Source of the DNA: Gilichinskyi gelida
Lineage (GTDB): Bacteria; Acidobacteriota; Thermoanaerobaculia; Gp7-AA8
Reading direction: 5' to 3'
NCBI GenBank assembly: GCA_038040385.1
Contig: JBBPII010000014.1
Span: 1 to 64,000 of the forward strand
Length of the DNA: 64,000 bases
The notes below the pieces were generated by a model. The model saw only the letters and a program-made list of their open reading frames with translations. It was not told where the DNA came from and searched no databases. Position numbers and translations under genes: made by a program. This document shows, piece after piece, positions 1-8,941 of the stretch. Each line of letters opens with the position of its first letter. Within the stretch, counting starts at the first letter, position 1.

Positions 1-199
1 GTGCCGCAGTTCTTCAGGGAATCACAGCTCTTTCATAATTAGCAGAGAAGTAGATCGCAGGCAGTTTTAATAGCCACCGAAGCTACACGGCCCTCGGGCG
101 CGTCCACCGTTGAAACGGACCGCACTGAAGAGAAGTGTGGCTCTTTTTTGCGGCAAAATTCGCACGAAGCGCGAAGATTAGGACTCGCAGAAGAGATAT
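1..199. other. Leading non-coding stretch
   Basis: I see no credible gene here. The only open frame is the reverse complement of the tRNA that follows. The stretch is the upstream flank and probable promoter region of the tRNA pair, with a weak hairpin plus T-run at 128-149 described separately. Confidence 0.5.
128..149 (+). terminator. Weak intrinsic terminator-like hairpin
   Basis: A 5-bp stem (AAGAG at 128-132 with CTCTT at 141-145) has an 8-nt loop and runs into six Ts at 144-149. It could end a transcript entering from the left, before the tRNA pair. The stem is short and AT-rich, so this is tentative. Confidence 0.3.
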
Positions 200-276
<77 letters not shown>

Positions 277-326
277 GGTTTGGTATTTCAAATTTGAGAT
301 CTCAGATTTGAAATCGTTGACTTTGA

Positions 327-403
<77 letters not shown>

Positions 404-860
404 ATCTCATCCGTAAGGCTAGCGGGCCCTCTGCCGCTCCACCAGTCGACAAGAATCGTCCGCAACGTCGAGTACGAAGATGTTGCTGCAGAGAAATTCG
501 AGCCCCGAGCCGAGAGTCTCCCGCTCGTAATAAGGCGGCCTTCCATCCGCGCTGCTCGAGCGGGGAACCCTTCCGTTCCCTGGCTGTCCGCGCGGCGACG
601 CTTTGCGCACATGCGAGCTGGAATTCTCGATGAAACGAATTTCGGTGCTTCGTCACCACTACTTATCGTGACAGTCCTAAATCAATCGTTGTCTTTTACC
701 AAAAACGAACCTATGTTGCCGCCCATCGGTCAATAAGTCTGTCCGCAGAAGCGGGCATCGTGCGCGATTGCGTTGCGCTGCCTACATGTTCATTGGCGGT
801 CCCAACGTCCGGCGGCTCGCATTTGCGTCCCGCCGCAACAGGAATTCGGAGGTTCTCGTC
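404..860. other. Intergenic region before the eCIS operon
   Basis: About 450 bases separate the tRNAs from the sheath gene. I find no convincing gene. Minus-strand open frames here are tRNA antisense or high-GC shadows. The right half probably holds the eCIS promoter. An in-frame ATG at 768 would extend the sheath by 31 residues, but that extension does not resemble a sheath N-terminus. Confidence 0.5.
689..717 (+). promoter_or_regulatory. Possible sigma70-like promoter of the eCIS operon
   Basis: TTGTCT at 689-694 and TATGTT at 712-717 are 17 bases apart, each matching four of six consensus positions. The segment is locally AT-rich. Transcription would start near 724 and leave a leader of roughly 135 bases before the sheath start. 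This is a pattern match only. Confidence 0.25.
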
Positions 861-3098
861 ATGCCGGTCGCACCCACCTACCCGGGCGTCTACATTGAGG
901 AAATTTCGAGCGGAGTCAGGACGATCACCGGCGTTGCGACGTCGATCACAGCATTCATTGGAAGCGCAAAACGGGGGCCGATCGACAAAGCGGTTCGCCT
1001 CCTCGGTTTTGCCGACTACGAGCGCCGTTTCGGCGGGCTCACCACCGACTCGGAGCTGGGCTACGCCGTCCGGCAGTTCTTCAACAATGGCGGGCCCGAG
1101 GCGTGGGTGGTGCGGGTGGCGAAGAGCTCCAACGCCGCCGAGCTTGCGCTGAAGCACGGCGCAACCACGGTGCTCAAGGTGAAGGCGCTCGACGCCGGGT
1201 CGGCAGGCAACGACATCCGCCTCCTGGTCGACAACAACACCTCCAATCCCGCCAGCCGCTTCAATCTGACCGCCGTCTATTCGAGCAGCAGCGACCCGAG
1301 CGGCACCATCACGGAACGCTTCGAAAACCTCTCGATGAACAAGAACGACGCGCGTTACGCGCCGACCATCATCAACGGCCGTTCCACGTTGATCAGCGTC
1401 GAGCGCGATGCGGGCGCAACGGCCTTGGTGACGACGGCGGGCGAGAGCAAAAGCGGCGAATTGGCGGCCACGGACCTTCCGGACGCGACGCACAACCAAT
1501 TCCGCATCAGTGCGAACCGCTCCGAGCCGGTGACCATCCAGCTCGCTGACACAGATACAGCCGCAGACATTCAGACCAAGATCCAGGCGGCAGGAGCGGC
1601 GGCGGGGAGCGCCGGCCTGGCCAGCATGACCGTCACGAAGGTCAGCAATCAACTGGTGTTCAAAGGCGGCGGGTTCACCGCACAGGACGAGGCATCCAGC
1701 GTCACCATCCTTCCCGGGCTGTCCAACGACGCGTCGGTGCGGCTGAAGCTCGGCGCGCTGAATGGCGGCGTGGAGACCGACGCCGCGGCGGCAATGAATC
1801 CCGACCGAGTGCCGAACGCGGGGAGTTTGACTGGAAACGCTGTGACGCTCGCCAACCTGCCTGCGACGGGCAAAACCACCTTCCGCATCAGCGTCAACGG
1901 CGGCGTCCCGGGCACCGTGACGATGGATGCGGTCGCCGCCCCCGATGCGGCCGCTCTCGCACAACAACTCCAGACAAAGATCCGCAATCTCAATCTCGCC
2001 TCTCCTGCTTACAGCGGCTTCACCGTCACCACGGACCAAGCCGGGACGCGGCTGATCCTCCGGTCCGGCACGGCCGGCAGCGGGTCGTCGGTCGCCGTTT
2101 CCGCCGGAGCGGCCGACGATCTGGCCGGGCCGCTCGGCCTGACAGGCGCCGGCGTCACAACGACCAATGGCAGCGACGTCCGGCTCTCCGGCGGCAGCGA
2201 GGTTGCGTTCGATCCATCAGACCCTTATGCGTCCATTCTCGCCAGCCGCACCGACCGCAAGGGAATCTACGCACTCGAAGCGGTCAATCTGTTCAATATT
2301 CTCTGCATACCCGGCGTGAGCAACGGCGCGACGCTGAGCGATGCAGCGTCGTACTGCCAGGAGCGCCGCGCCTTCCTGGTCATCGACCCGCCCGAGGGAC
2401 TCTCGGTGGACGCCATGGAAGCGCACATGAAGAGTCCCGAGGTTCCGAAGACCAGTTACGCCGCGGTGTACTACCCGTGGCTGAAGATCGCCGACCCCAT
2501 CACGGGGCAACTGAAGTCGGCGCCGCCGAGCGGGACGATCGCCGGCGTCATGGCGCGCACCGACAGTTCGCGCGGGGTCTGGAAAGCGCCGGCAGGTACC
2601 GAGGCGACGCTGATGGGCGTGTTGGGAGCGGAGTATGTGCTGACCGACCGCCAGAATGGCGTGCTCAATCCGCACGGCGTCAACGTCAACCGCGTTTTCC
2701 CCGTCTACGGGCCGGTGGCCTGGGGCGCGCGAACCGCGCGAGGCGACGACGCCTTCGCCGACGAGTGGAAGTACATCCCGGTGCGGCGCACGGCGCTTTA
2801 CATCGAAGAGAGTCTCTACCGCGGCACGCAGTGGGTGGTCTTTGAGCCGAACGACGAGCCGCTGTGGGCCCAGATTCGCCTCAATGTCGGCGCCTTCATG
2901 CACAACCTTTTCCGGCAGGGCGCGTTCCAGGGCGTCACGCCGAAGGACGCTTATTTCGTCAAATGCGACAAGGAGACCACCACACAGAACGACATCAACC
3001 TCGGCATCGTGAACATCGTCGTCGGCTTCGCGCCACTCAAGCCCGCCGAGTTCGTGATCATCAAGCTGCATCAGATGGCCGGCCAGATTGAGACCTAA
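861..3098 (+). CDS. eCIS contractile sheath protein with inserted repeat domain
   Basis: This is the contractile sheath of the injection system, in the phage tail sheath (Afp2-4/Pvc2-4) family. The N-terminus has the typical PVAPTYPGVYIEE opening. The C-terminal third (about residues 455-745) is classical sheath, with the GTQWVVFEPND and LWAQIRLNVGAFM blocks. At 745 residues it is clearly longer than usual single-domain sheaths. The excess is a central insert at about residues 205-445 that contains two related repeats, each with an FRIS-N motif and a later Q-x-KI segment. I chose the ATG at 861 because a GGAGG lies 7 bases or so upstream and the family motif begins there. There is one sheath gene here, against three in Afp. 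It is the first gene of the operon. Confidence 0.95.
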   Translation: MPVAPTYPGVYIEEISSGVRTITGVATSITAFIGSAKRGPIDKAVRLLGFADYERRFGGLTTDSELGYAVRQFFNNGGPEAWVVRVAKSSNAAELALKHGATTVLKVKALDAGSAGNDIRLLVDNNTSNPASRFNLTAVYSSSSDPSGTITERFENLSMNKNDARYAPTIINGRSTLISVERDAGATALVTTAGESKSGELAATDLPDATHNQFRISANRSEPVTIQLADTDTAADIQTKIQAAGAAAGSAGLASMTVTKVSNQLVFKGGGFTAQDEASSVTILPGLSNDASVRLKLGALNGGVETDAAAAMNPDRVPNAGSLTGNAVTLANLPATGKTTFRISVNGGVPGTVTMDAVAAPDAAALAQQLQTKIRNLNLASPAYSGFTVTTDQAGTRLILRSGTAGSGSSVAVSAGAADDLAGPLGLTGAGVTTTNGSDVRLSGGSEVAFDPSDPYASILASRTDRKGIYALEAVNLFNILCIPGVSNGATLSDAASYCQERRAFLVIDPPEGLSVDAMEAHMKSPEVPKTSYAAVYYPWLKIADPITGQLKSAPPSGTIAGVMARTDSSRGVWKAPAGTEATLMGVLGAEYVLTDRQNGVLNPHGVNVNRVFPVYGPVAWGARTARGDDAFADEWKYIPVRRTALYIEESLYRGTQWVVFEPNDEPLWAQIRLNVGAFMHNLFRQGAFQGVTPKDAYFVKCDKETTTQNDINLGIVNIVVGFAPLKPAEFVIIKLHQMAGQIET

Positions 3099-3109
3099 GG
3101 AGAGACGAC

Positions 3110-3643
3110 ATGGCTCAGTTCAGCGTCAACAGCAATCCGCAGCGTTTCGATCCGTACAAGAACTTCAAATTCCTCGTCAAATGGGACGGGAAATACGTGG
3201 CCGGCGTGAGCAAGGTGGGCGGCCTCAAACGCACCACCGAGGTGGTCAAGCACCGCGAGGGGGGCGACCCCAGCAGCAGCCGCAAGTCGCCGGGGCGCAC
3301 CGAGTACGAGGCGATCACGCTGGAGCGCGGCGTCACGCACGACACGGAATTCGAGAGATGGGCAAACAAGGTCTGGAACTACGGCTCCGGCCTGGGGATG
3401 GAAGTGTCCCTCAAGGACTTCCGTAAGGATATTATCCTTGAACTACGGAATGAGGCCGGTCAACTGGCCATCGCCTACAAGATCTACCGCTGCTGGGTCT
3501 CCGAGTTTCAGGCCATGCCCGATCTCGACGCAAACGCCAACGCCGTAGCGATCAGTCACATCAAGCTCGAAAACGAGGGTTGGGAGCGCGACTACGACGT
3601 TACCGAGCCGACCGAGCCGAGCTTCACCGAACCGCCGCTGTAA
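3110..3643 (+). CDS. eCIS inner tube protein
   Basis: This 177-residue protein is the tube (Hcp/gp19-like, Afp1/Afp5 family) that polymerises inside the sheath. Family features are the opening QRFDPYKNFKFLVKWDG, the VGGLKRTTEVVKHREGG segment and the ITLERGVTHDTEFERWANKVWN block. It ends in the usual acidic, TEP-rich tail. An AAGGAGAGA ribosome-binding site lies just before the ATG, 11 bases after the sheath stop. One tube gene is present, against two or three in Afp. Confidence 0.94.
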   Translation: MAQFSVNSNPQRFDPYKNFKFLVKWDGKYVAGVSKVGGLKRTTEVVKHREGGDPSSSRKSPGRTEYEAITLERGVTHDTEFERWANKVWNYGSGLGMEVSLKDFRKDIILELRNEAGQLAIAYKIYRCWVSEFQAMPDLDANANAVAISHIKLENEGWERDYDVTEPTEPSFTEPPL

Positions 3644-3650
3644 CGCTCCG

Positions 3651-4385
3651 ATGCGGATCGTGCCGGCTTCCGACCTCCTCGACGCATGGGAACGCGCCGC
3701 GGCACAGCCGCCGGCGCAGCGTCCGCTGACGCTGCTCGCCGCGGCGAGCGAGGGAGCGACGGCCGAGACGCTCGCCGGCCACAGCGTGGGACGCCGCGAT
3801 GCCGACCTCCTCTCGCTGCGCGAACAGATCTTCGGTCCACGGCTGGTGAGCGTCGCCGGCTGCCCATCGTGCGGTGAGCGCCTTGAACTGACCTTCGACG
3901 CCAGCGAGATCCGCGCCGCCGCGCCGCCCGAAACGGCGGAGACCCTCAGCGTCGCCGCCGGCGGCTACGCCGTCGAGTTTCGCCTTCCCGACAGCCTGGA
4001 CGTGATGAGCATCGCCGGGAGCAGCGACGTCGCCGCCGCCCGCCTCGAGCTCATCGAACGTTGCCTGCTGCGCGCCGCGCGCGAGGGCGCGGACGTGCCG
4101 CCATCCGAGGTGCCCGACGAAATCATCGATGCCGTCGCCGCGCGCATGGGCGAGGCCGACCCACAGGCAGACGTGCAGCTCGATCTCGAATGTCCCTCCT
4201 GCGCGCACCGCTGGCTCGCCATCTTCGACATCGTTTCGTTCCTCTGGAGCGAGCTCAACGCCTGGGCGCATCGGACCCTGCAGGACGTACACGTTCTGGC
4301 GAGCGCGTACGGCTGGCGCGAAAGCGACATCCTCTCGCTGACGCCGTGGCGCCGCCACGTCTACCTGGAGATGGTCGGCGGATGA
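3651..4385 (+). CDS. eCIS baseplate protein, T4 gp26-like, with two CxxC zinc motifs
   Basis: This 244-residue protein resembles the T4-baseplate-like protein that follows the tube in many Streptomyces-type and Acidobacteria-type eCIS loci. It has two zinc-ribbon-like pairs, CPSCGE near residue 70 and CPSCAH near residue 180. The C-terminus holds a conserved block (FLWSELNAWAHR, then HVLASAYGWRESDILSL and RRHVYLEMV). The zinc role is inferred from the cysteine pairs. It starts 7 bases after the tube stop and overlaps the next gene by 4 bases. Confidence 0.75.
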   Translation: MRIVPASDLLDAWERAAAQPPAQRPLTLLAAASEGATAETLAGHSVGRRDADLLSLREQIFGPRLVSVAGCPSCGERLELTFDASEIRAAAPPETAETLSVAAGGYAVEFRLPDSLDVMSIAGSSDVAAARLELIERCLLRAAREGADVPPSEVPDEIIDAVAARMGEADPQADVQLDLECPSCAHRWLAIFDIVSFLWSELNAWAHRTLQDVHVLASAYGWRESDILSLTPWRRHVYLEMVGG

Positions 4386-5434
4386 GCGACTTCCTCCACA
4401 ACCTCGCGGCCAGGACGCTCGCCACCGTTCCGGCCATCCGGCCGCGGCTCGCGTCGCTGTATGAGCCGCCGCAGCCGGCGGCGGAGCTGACGCTGGAGAC
4501 GATCGCCCTCCAAGAAGAGGCCGAAGAGCAGCGACGCCGCCCGGTTCCGCCGGAGCCGCGTCCCGCGGATGCGGCGCCTCTGCGTGAGGCTAGACCACAC
4601 GAGACGCCTCAGGGCGAGACATTCCCGCGCGAGGCGGCGTCGTCGCGCGAAACATCGTTGCGCGAGACGCCGCCTCACGAGACGCCGCTTCGCGAGACGT
4701 CGCTTCGTCAGACATCGCCTCCCGAGGTACGGCCGCCGGCAATCGCGGCTCCGGCACCGCCGGCGGCGACTCCGGTCTCCGAACGCGCGAACCTGCATCC
4801 TCTCGATGCCGCGAGGCCGGCGCCGCCAAAACCCGGCGTCGCCGCACGTGAAACCACCGTCGTGCGGCGACCGGTCGCCCCGCCGCCCGAACCGCCGCGC
4901 CGCCGCGATGTGATCAGCCGTCGCTCGGAGCCGCCGCCGGCGCATAGTGTGGTGGTCGCGCCGTCCGACCCGCCGTCGCACGCCGACAACGCCGCGCAGC
5001 CTCGGCCGGCGGCGATCACGGAAGCGCCGCCGGCAATGCGCAGAGCGACAATCGCTTCGCAGACGCTAACGGAATCCGCGCACGCGCCGTCACCGGTCAC
5101 CGTCATCCCGGCGCTCCTCGACGTGTCGCGGCCGCCGGAGGCAACGCCCTCCACTCCGGCCGCACGTACCGCGATCACGCCGCGGCCAGTTCCGCCGCGC
5201 GCGCTCCGCGTGACGCCGTCGAAGATCGCGATCGAGCCGCCCACCGCGCGGCGCGGGGAGGCGCAACGCGAGCCGGCCGCTTCCGAAACGCAACCGCCCG
5301 CCATCCAGGTCACCATCGGACGCGTCGAAGTGCGCGCCGTTCCGGCCGCTGAGCCACCCGCCCGCAAACCGGCGCCGGCGTCCGGGCTGATGAACCTCGA
5401 CGAGTATCTCCGCCGCCGCGAGGGGAAGCGATGA
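4382..5434 (+). CDS. Proline/alanine-rich disordered eCIS-associated protein
   Basis: The 350-residue protein has a short ordered N-terminus (MSDFLHNLAARTLATVPAI) and a short C-terminus ending LDEYLRRREGKR. Between them is a long low-complexity Pro/Ala/Arg/Glu stretch. Around residues 60-120 there is an imperfect repeat of the form RE-T-x-x-x-ETP. The function is unknown. Proteins with this N-terminus and a disordered middle sit at the same place in related eCIS loci, so a structural or linker role is likely. The ATG overlaps the previous stop (ATGA). A larger frame opens at 4061 but lies inside the preceding gene. Confidence 0.7.
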   Translation: MSDFLHNLAARTLATVPAIRPRLASLYEPPQPAAELTLETIALQEEAEEQRRRPVPPEPRPADAAPLREARPHETPQGETFPREAASSRETSLRETPPHETPLRETSLRQTSPPEVRPPAIAAPAPPAATPVSERANLHPLDAARPAPPKPGVAARETTVVRRPVAPPPEPPRRRDVISRRSEPPPAHSVVVAPSDPPSHADNAAQPRPAAITEAPPAMRRATIASQTLTESAHAPSPVTVIPALLDVSRPPEATPSTPAARTAITPRPVPPRALRVTPSKIAIEPPTARRGEAQREPAASETQPPAIQVTIGRVEVRAVPAAEPPARKPAPASGLMNLDEYLRRREGKR

Positions 5435-6684
5435 GCAACGCGCGCGCGATCGCCGCCGTCACCGCCACTCTGCGCAATCTGCTTCAGGCGGAGGTCGAGG
5501 ACGAGTTCGCCGGCGCCACCGTCTCGGTCCAGTCGCCGGAGAAGGCGAACCCGGCCACGAACCTCGTCAACCTTTTTCTCTACGAGACGACGATCAATGC
5601 GGCGTGGCGCAACCGCGACATGCCGCGGCAGGTCAAACCGGGCGAGACCGGCCAGCCGCCGCTCGCGCTCAACCTTCACTACCTGCTCACCGCGTACGGC
5701 GAGGACGACGACGCGGCCGGCCCGAAGAGCCACCGCCTCCTCGGACGGGCAATGGGTTTCATACACGACAACCCGATCCTCCGCCCGGAAGACATCCGCA
5801 CCGCGGTGGCCGGGGAAGAGAACCTCCACGATCTTTACGACCAGGTCGAGCCGGTACGCATCACGCTGATGCAACTGACTCCCGATGAGATGTCAAAGGT
5901 TTGGGCGGAGATCTCAGCAAAGTACCGACTCTCCGTCGTCTACGAGGCGTCGGTGGTGTTGATCGAAAGCCGGCGCCCGTCGCGGACGCCGCTGCCGGTG
6001 CTTCGCCGCGGCGCCGACGACCAGGGCGTCGACGCGCAGGCGAACCTCGTCGCTCCCTATCCCACCCTCACCAGCATCTCGGTTGCCGCCGACAAACAGC
6101 CGAGCGCGCAGCTCGGCGACACGCTCATCATCCGCGGGCACCACCTCGACGGCACCAGTGCAACCGTCCGCTTCACCCACCCGCGGCTCGCCGCGCCGAT
6201 CGAGATCGCGTTGCCCGGCATCGGCACGGAGGGAGAAACCGAGATCGAGGTTCCACTGCCGGACGACGCCGGTTCGCGGGCGCTCAACGCGGCCGGCTCT
6301 CTGAACGCGTCTCTGATCATCACCCGCAACGATCCGGCGAACCCCACGCTGACCACGAACGAGCTGACCTTCCCTCTGGCGCCGAAGATCGCCGGCGGGA
6401 TCCCGCAGACGCCGCAGCCGGCTAACACCGACTTGACGCTCCATCTGGTCGTCCGTCCGGACGTGCGGCCGGGACAGCGCGCGTCGCTGCTCTTCGGCGC
6501 GCGGGAAGTCGGGGCGGACGATCACAGCGCCGGGCAGACCCCCACGCTTTCGTTCAAGGTCACGGCACCGGCCCGAGGGGAGTACTTCGTGCGCGTCCGC
6601 ATCGACGGCGTCGACAGCCTGGTGATCGATTATGCGCACCCGCCGCTGAAGTTCGATCCCGCGCAGAAGGTGACCATCGTATGA
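5431..6684 (+). CDS. DUF4255 protein, eCIS cap/terminator (Afp16-like)
   Basis: The N-terminal domain (about residues 1-195) is DUF4255, the Pvc16/Afp16 N-terminal family. It shows the conserved NLFLYETTINAAWRNRDMP and LALNLHYLLTAYG segments. Afp16 caps the tube and sheath at the end away from the baseplate and sets tail termination. The C-terminal half (residues about 205-417) looks like beta-sandwich material of the IPT/TIG kind, with an LGDTLIIRGHHLDG motif. It overlaps both neighbours by 4 bases. Confidence 0.88.
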   Translation: MSNARAIAAVTATLRNLLQAEVEDEFAGATVSVQSPEKANPATNLVNLFLYETTINAAWRNRDMPRQVKPGETGQPPLALNLHYLLTAYGEDDDAAGPKSHRLLGRAMGFIHDNPILRPEDIRTAVAGEENLHDLYDQVEPVRITLMQLTPDEMSKVWAEISAKYRLSVVYEASVVLIESRRPSRTPLPVLRRGADDQGVDAQANLVAPYPTLTSISVAADKQPSAQLGDTLIIRGHHLDGTSATVRFTHPRLAAPIEIALPGIGTEGETEIEVPLPDDAGSRALNAAGSLNASLIITRNDPANPTLTTNELTFPLAPKIAGGIPQTPQPANTDLTLHLVVRPDVRPGQRASLLFGAREVGADDHSAGQTPTLSFKVTAPARGEYFVRVRIDGVDSLVIDYAHPPLKFDPAQKVTIV

Positions 6685-8702
6685 GCCCCCTCGCGGAGTG
6701 GCAGCACGCCAATCAGGAGTATCTCGCGGCGGCGCTGCAGTGGCTGCGGCTGCGGCTGACGCGCTACGCCGAACGCGACCTCGCGCCGATGGTGACCGTT
6801 CCGGGCGATCCTGTCGGGGCGCCGGCATTGACGGTGACCGATGCGCAGGTTGCCGAGGCCGCGGCGGCGATGGCCGCGGCAGAATCGGCAGATCCGCCGC
6901 CTGCGCTGCTCATCATCGAGGAACGCTTCGGCCTGTTGCGCTTCGAGCGCGACGTCCTGCTCCTCTGCGCGGCGATGGAGCTCGATCCGGCGACCGCCGA
7001 TCTCTGCGCGCGCGCCCACCGCGACCGCAACCGGCCCCACCCGACCTTCGGGCTCGCGCTTTCAATCTTCGATGATCCGGTCTGGGACGCGGTCTCGCCC
7101 GAGCGCCCGCTGCGCTACTGGCGGCTCATCGAGACCGCCTCGTCGGGTTGGCTGCCGCTGACCGCCAGCGCGTTGCGCGCCGACGAGCGCTTCGTCAACT
7201 TCCTGAAGGGCCTCAATCATCGCGACGATCGCCTCGCGCCGCTGCTCGTGGCCGCCGACGACGCCGGCGACTCTGAGCTGCCGCCGTCGCAGCAGGCGGC
7301 CGTCGACGCGGTGGTACGGCATCTGACGCGGACGCCCTCCGCATCCGCGCTGCCGGCGATCAACCTCGCCGGCGCCGACGCCGGCAGCAAGCGGCTCGTC
7401 GCCGCCCACGCCGCTGCGGCGCTCGGGCTGCGCGTCTACCGCCTCCCCGCGGAGGTGCTGCCGTCGCCCGCCGCGGAGCTGGACGCGCTCGCGCGGCTGT
7501 GCGAGCGCGAAGAGCTGTTGATGCCGATCGCGCTCTACGTCGATGCCCACAGCGACCAGGCGTCCGAGAGCGAGGCGCGCACGCCGCCGTTGCACCGCTT
7601 CTTATCGCGCACAAGCGGCGTGGTTTTCCTCGACACGCGCGACGTGGCGCCGCCGGCGGGGCGGCACACGGTGATCGTCGACGTCGCCCGGCCGACCGCC
7701 GCCGAGCAGCGCGCGGCATGGACGGCGCGCCTCGGCGGCGGCAGCTCCGAGCTCGCCGCGCAATTGGCGGCACAGTTCGACCTCGACCTCTCCACGATCG
7801 CGCGCCTGGCGTCGACGTCCGATACCGAGAATCTCTGGGAAGCCTGTCTGCGGAGCACGCGGCCGCGTCTGGAGAACCTCGCCCAACGGCTAGAGATCAA
7901 GGCGAAGCTCGACCAGGTCGTCCTTCCCGCCGCGGAGAAACGCCTCCTGCAGCAGATCGCCGATCAGGTGCGGAGCCGCACCCGCGTCTACGAAGAGTTC
8001 GGCTTCGGCAACTCCATGAATCGCGGCCGCAGCATCACGGTGCTCTTCGCCGGCGAGAGCGGCACAGGCAAGACCATGGCTGCCGAAGCCATGGCCCAGG
8101 AGCTGCGGCTCGACCTCTATCGCATCGATCTCTCCGGCGTGCTCGACAAATACATCGGAGAGACCGAGAAGAAGCTGCGCCAGCTCTTTGATGCGGCGGA
8201 GAGCGGCGGCGCGATTCTCTTTTTCGACGAGGCCGACGCGCTCTTCGGCAAGCGCAGCGAAGTGAAGGACAGCCATGACCGCTTCGCCAACATTCAGATC
8301 GACTACCTGCTGCAGCGCGTCGAGGCCTACCACGGCCTCGCCATCCTGGCCACCAACATGAAGTCCGCGCTCGACCAGGCGTTCACCCGGCGGCTGCGCT
8401 TCATCGTGAATTTCCCGCATCCGGGCGCCGCCGAGCGAAGGGAGATCTGGAAGAAGGTCTTCCCACCGGAGACCAAAACCGCGGGGCTGGACTTCGAGCG
8501 GCTGGCACGGCTCGACGTCACCGGCGGCGCCATCCTCAATATCGCCCTGAACGCGGCGTTCCTGGCCGCACGGACGAAGGACGCGACGGTGACCATGCCG
8601 CTGATCCTCGACGCCGCCCGAACCGAGCTCCAGAAAATGGACCGCTTAATCAACGAAGCGCATTTCCGCTGGAGCGAGCCGGCCGCGGAGAAGATCGCAT
8701 GA
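6681..8702 (+). CDS. AAA+ ATPase of the eCIS (Afp15/Pvc15-like)
   Basis: This 673-residue protein carries a C-terminal AAA+ module. Walker A GESGTGKT is near residues 458-465, Walker B ILFFDEADALFG is near 512-523, and arginines in TRRLRFIVNFPHP follow. The N-terminal 430 residues are helical, without an obvious motif, and probably bind the substrate. Afp15/Pvc15 ATPases are conserved in eCIS operons and are thought to help assembly or cargo loading. Overlaps of 4 bases on both sides point to translational coupling. Confidence 0.92.
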   Translation: MSPLAEWQHANQEYLAAALQWLRLRLTRYAERDLAPMVTVPGDPVGAPALTVTDAQVAEAAAAMAAAESADPPPALLIIEERFGLLRFERDVLLLCAAMELDPATADLCARAHRDRNRPHPTFGLALSIFDDPVWDAVSPERPLRYWRLIETASSGWLPLTASALRADERFVNFLKGLNHRDDRLAPLLVAADDAGDSELPPSQQAAVDAVVRHLTRTPSASALPAINLAGADAGSKRLVAAHAAAALGLRVYRLPAEVLPSPAAELDALARLCEREELLMPIALYVDAHSDQASESEARTPPLHRFLSRTSGVVFLDTRDVAPPAGRHTVIVDVARPTAAEQRAAWTARLGGGSSELAAQLAAQFDLDLSTIARLASTSDTENLWEACLRSTRPRLENLAQRLEIKAKLDQVVLPAAEKRLLQQIADQVRSRTRVYEEFGFGNSMNRGRSITVLFAGESGTGKTMAAEAMAQELRLDLYRIDLSGVLDKYIGETEKKLRQLFDAAESGGAILFFDEADALFGKRSEVKDSHDRFANIQIDYLLQRVEAYHGLAILATNMKSALDQAFTRRLRFIVNFPHPGAAERREIWKKVFPPETKTAGLDFERLARLDVTGGAILNIALNAAFLAARTKDATVTMPLILDAARTELQKMDRLINEAHFRWSEPAAEKIA

Positions 8703-8941
8703 GCATCCGCGTGCACATCGAGCGGCTGGTCCTCGACGGCCTGCCGATCGCGCACCGCGACGGCCCGCTGGTGCAGGCCGCCGTCGAAGCGGAGCTCGCG
8801 CGCCTCCTGGCCCAGCGCACGCCGGCGCTGTCCGGCGGCGCCACGCCGCGGGTCGCCGCCCCTTCCATCGCCGCCGCGCCCGACGCCGCGGACCTGGGAC
8901 GTGAGATCGCCCGCGCGGTGTACGGAGGGATTGAGTCATGA
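8699..8941 (+). CDS. Small conserved eCIS protein, unknown function
   Basis: This 80-residue protein sits between the ATPase and the DUF4157 gene, overlapping both by 4 bases. It starts MSIRVHIERLVLDG and ends DLGREIARAVYGGIES, with an Ala/Pro linker between. Short proteins of this pattern occur beside DUF4157 genes in eCIS loci, so an adaptor role in cargo loading is possible. The sequence does not assign a function. Confidence 0.65.
   Translation: MSIRVHIERLVLDGLPIAHRDGPLVQAAVEAELARLLAQRTPALSGGATPRVAAPSIAAAPDAADLGREIARAVYGGIES

Noticed and set aside
711..2039. A 442-residue minus-strand frame opposite the sheath gene
   Set aside because: Composition is Arg/Ala/Gly/Val noise and it opposes a clear family member.
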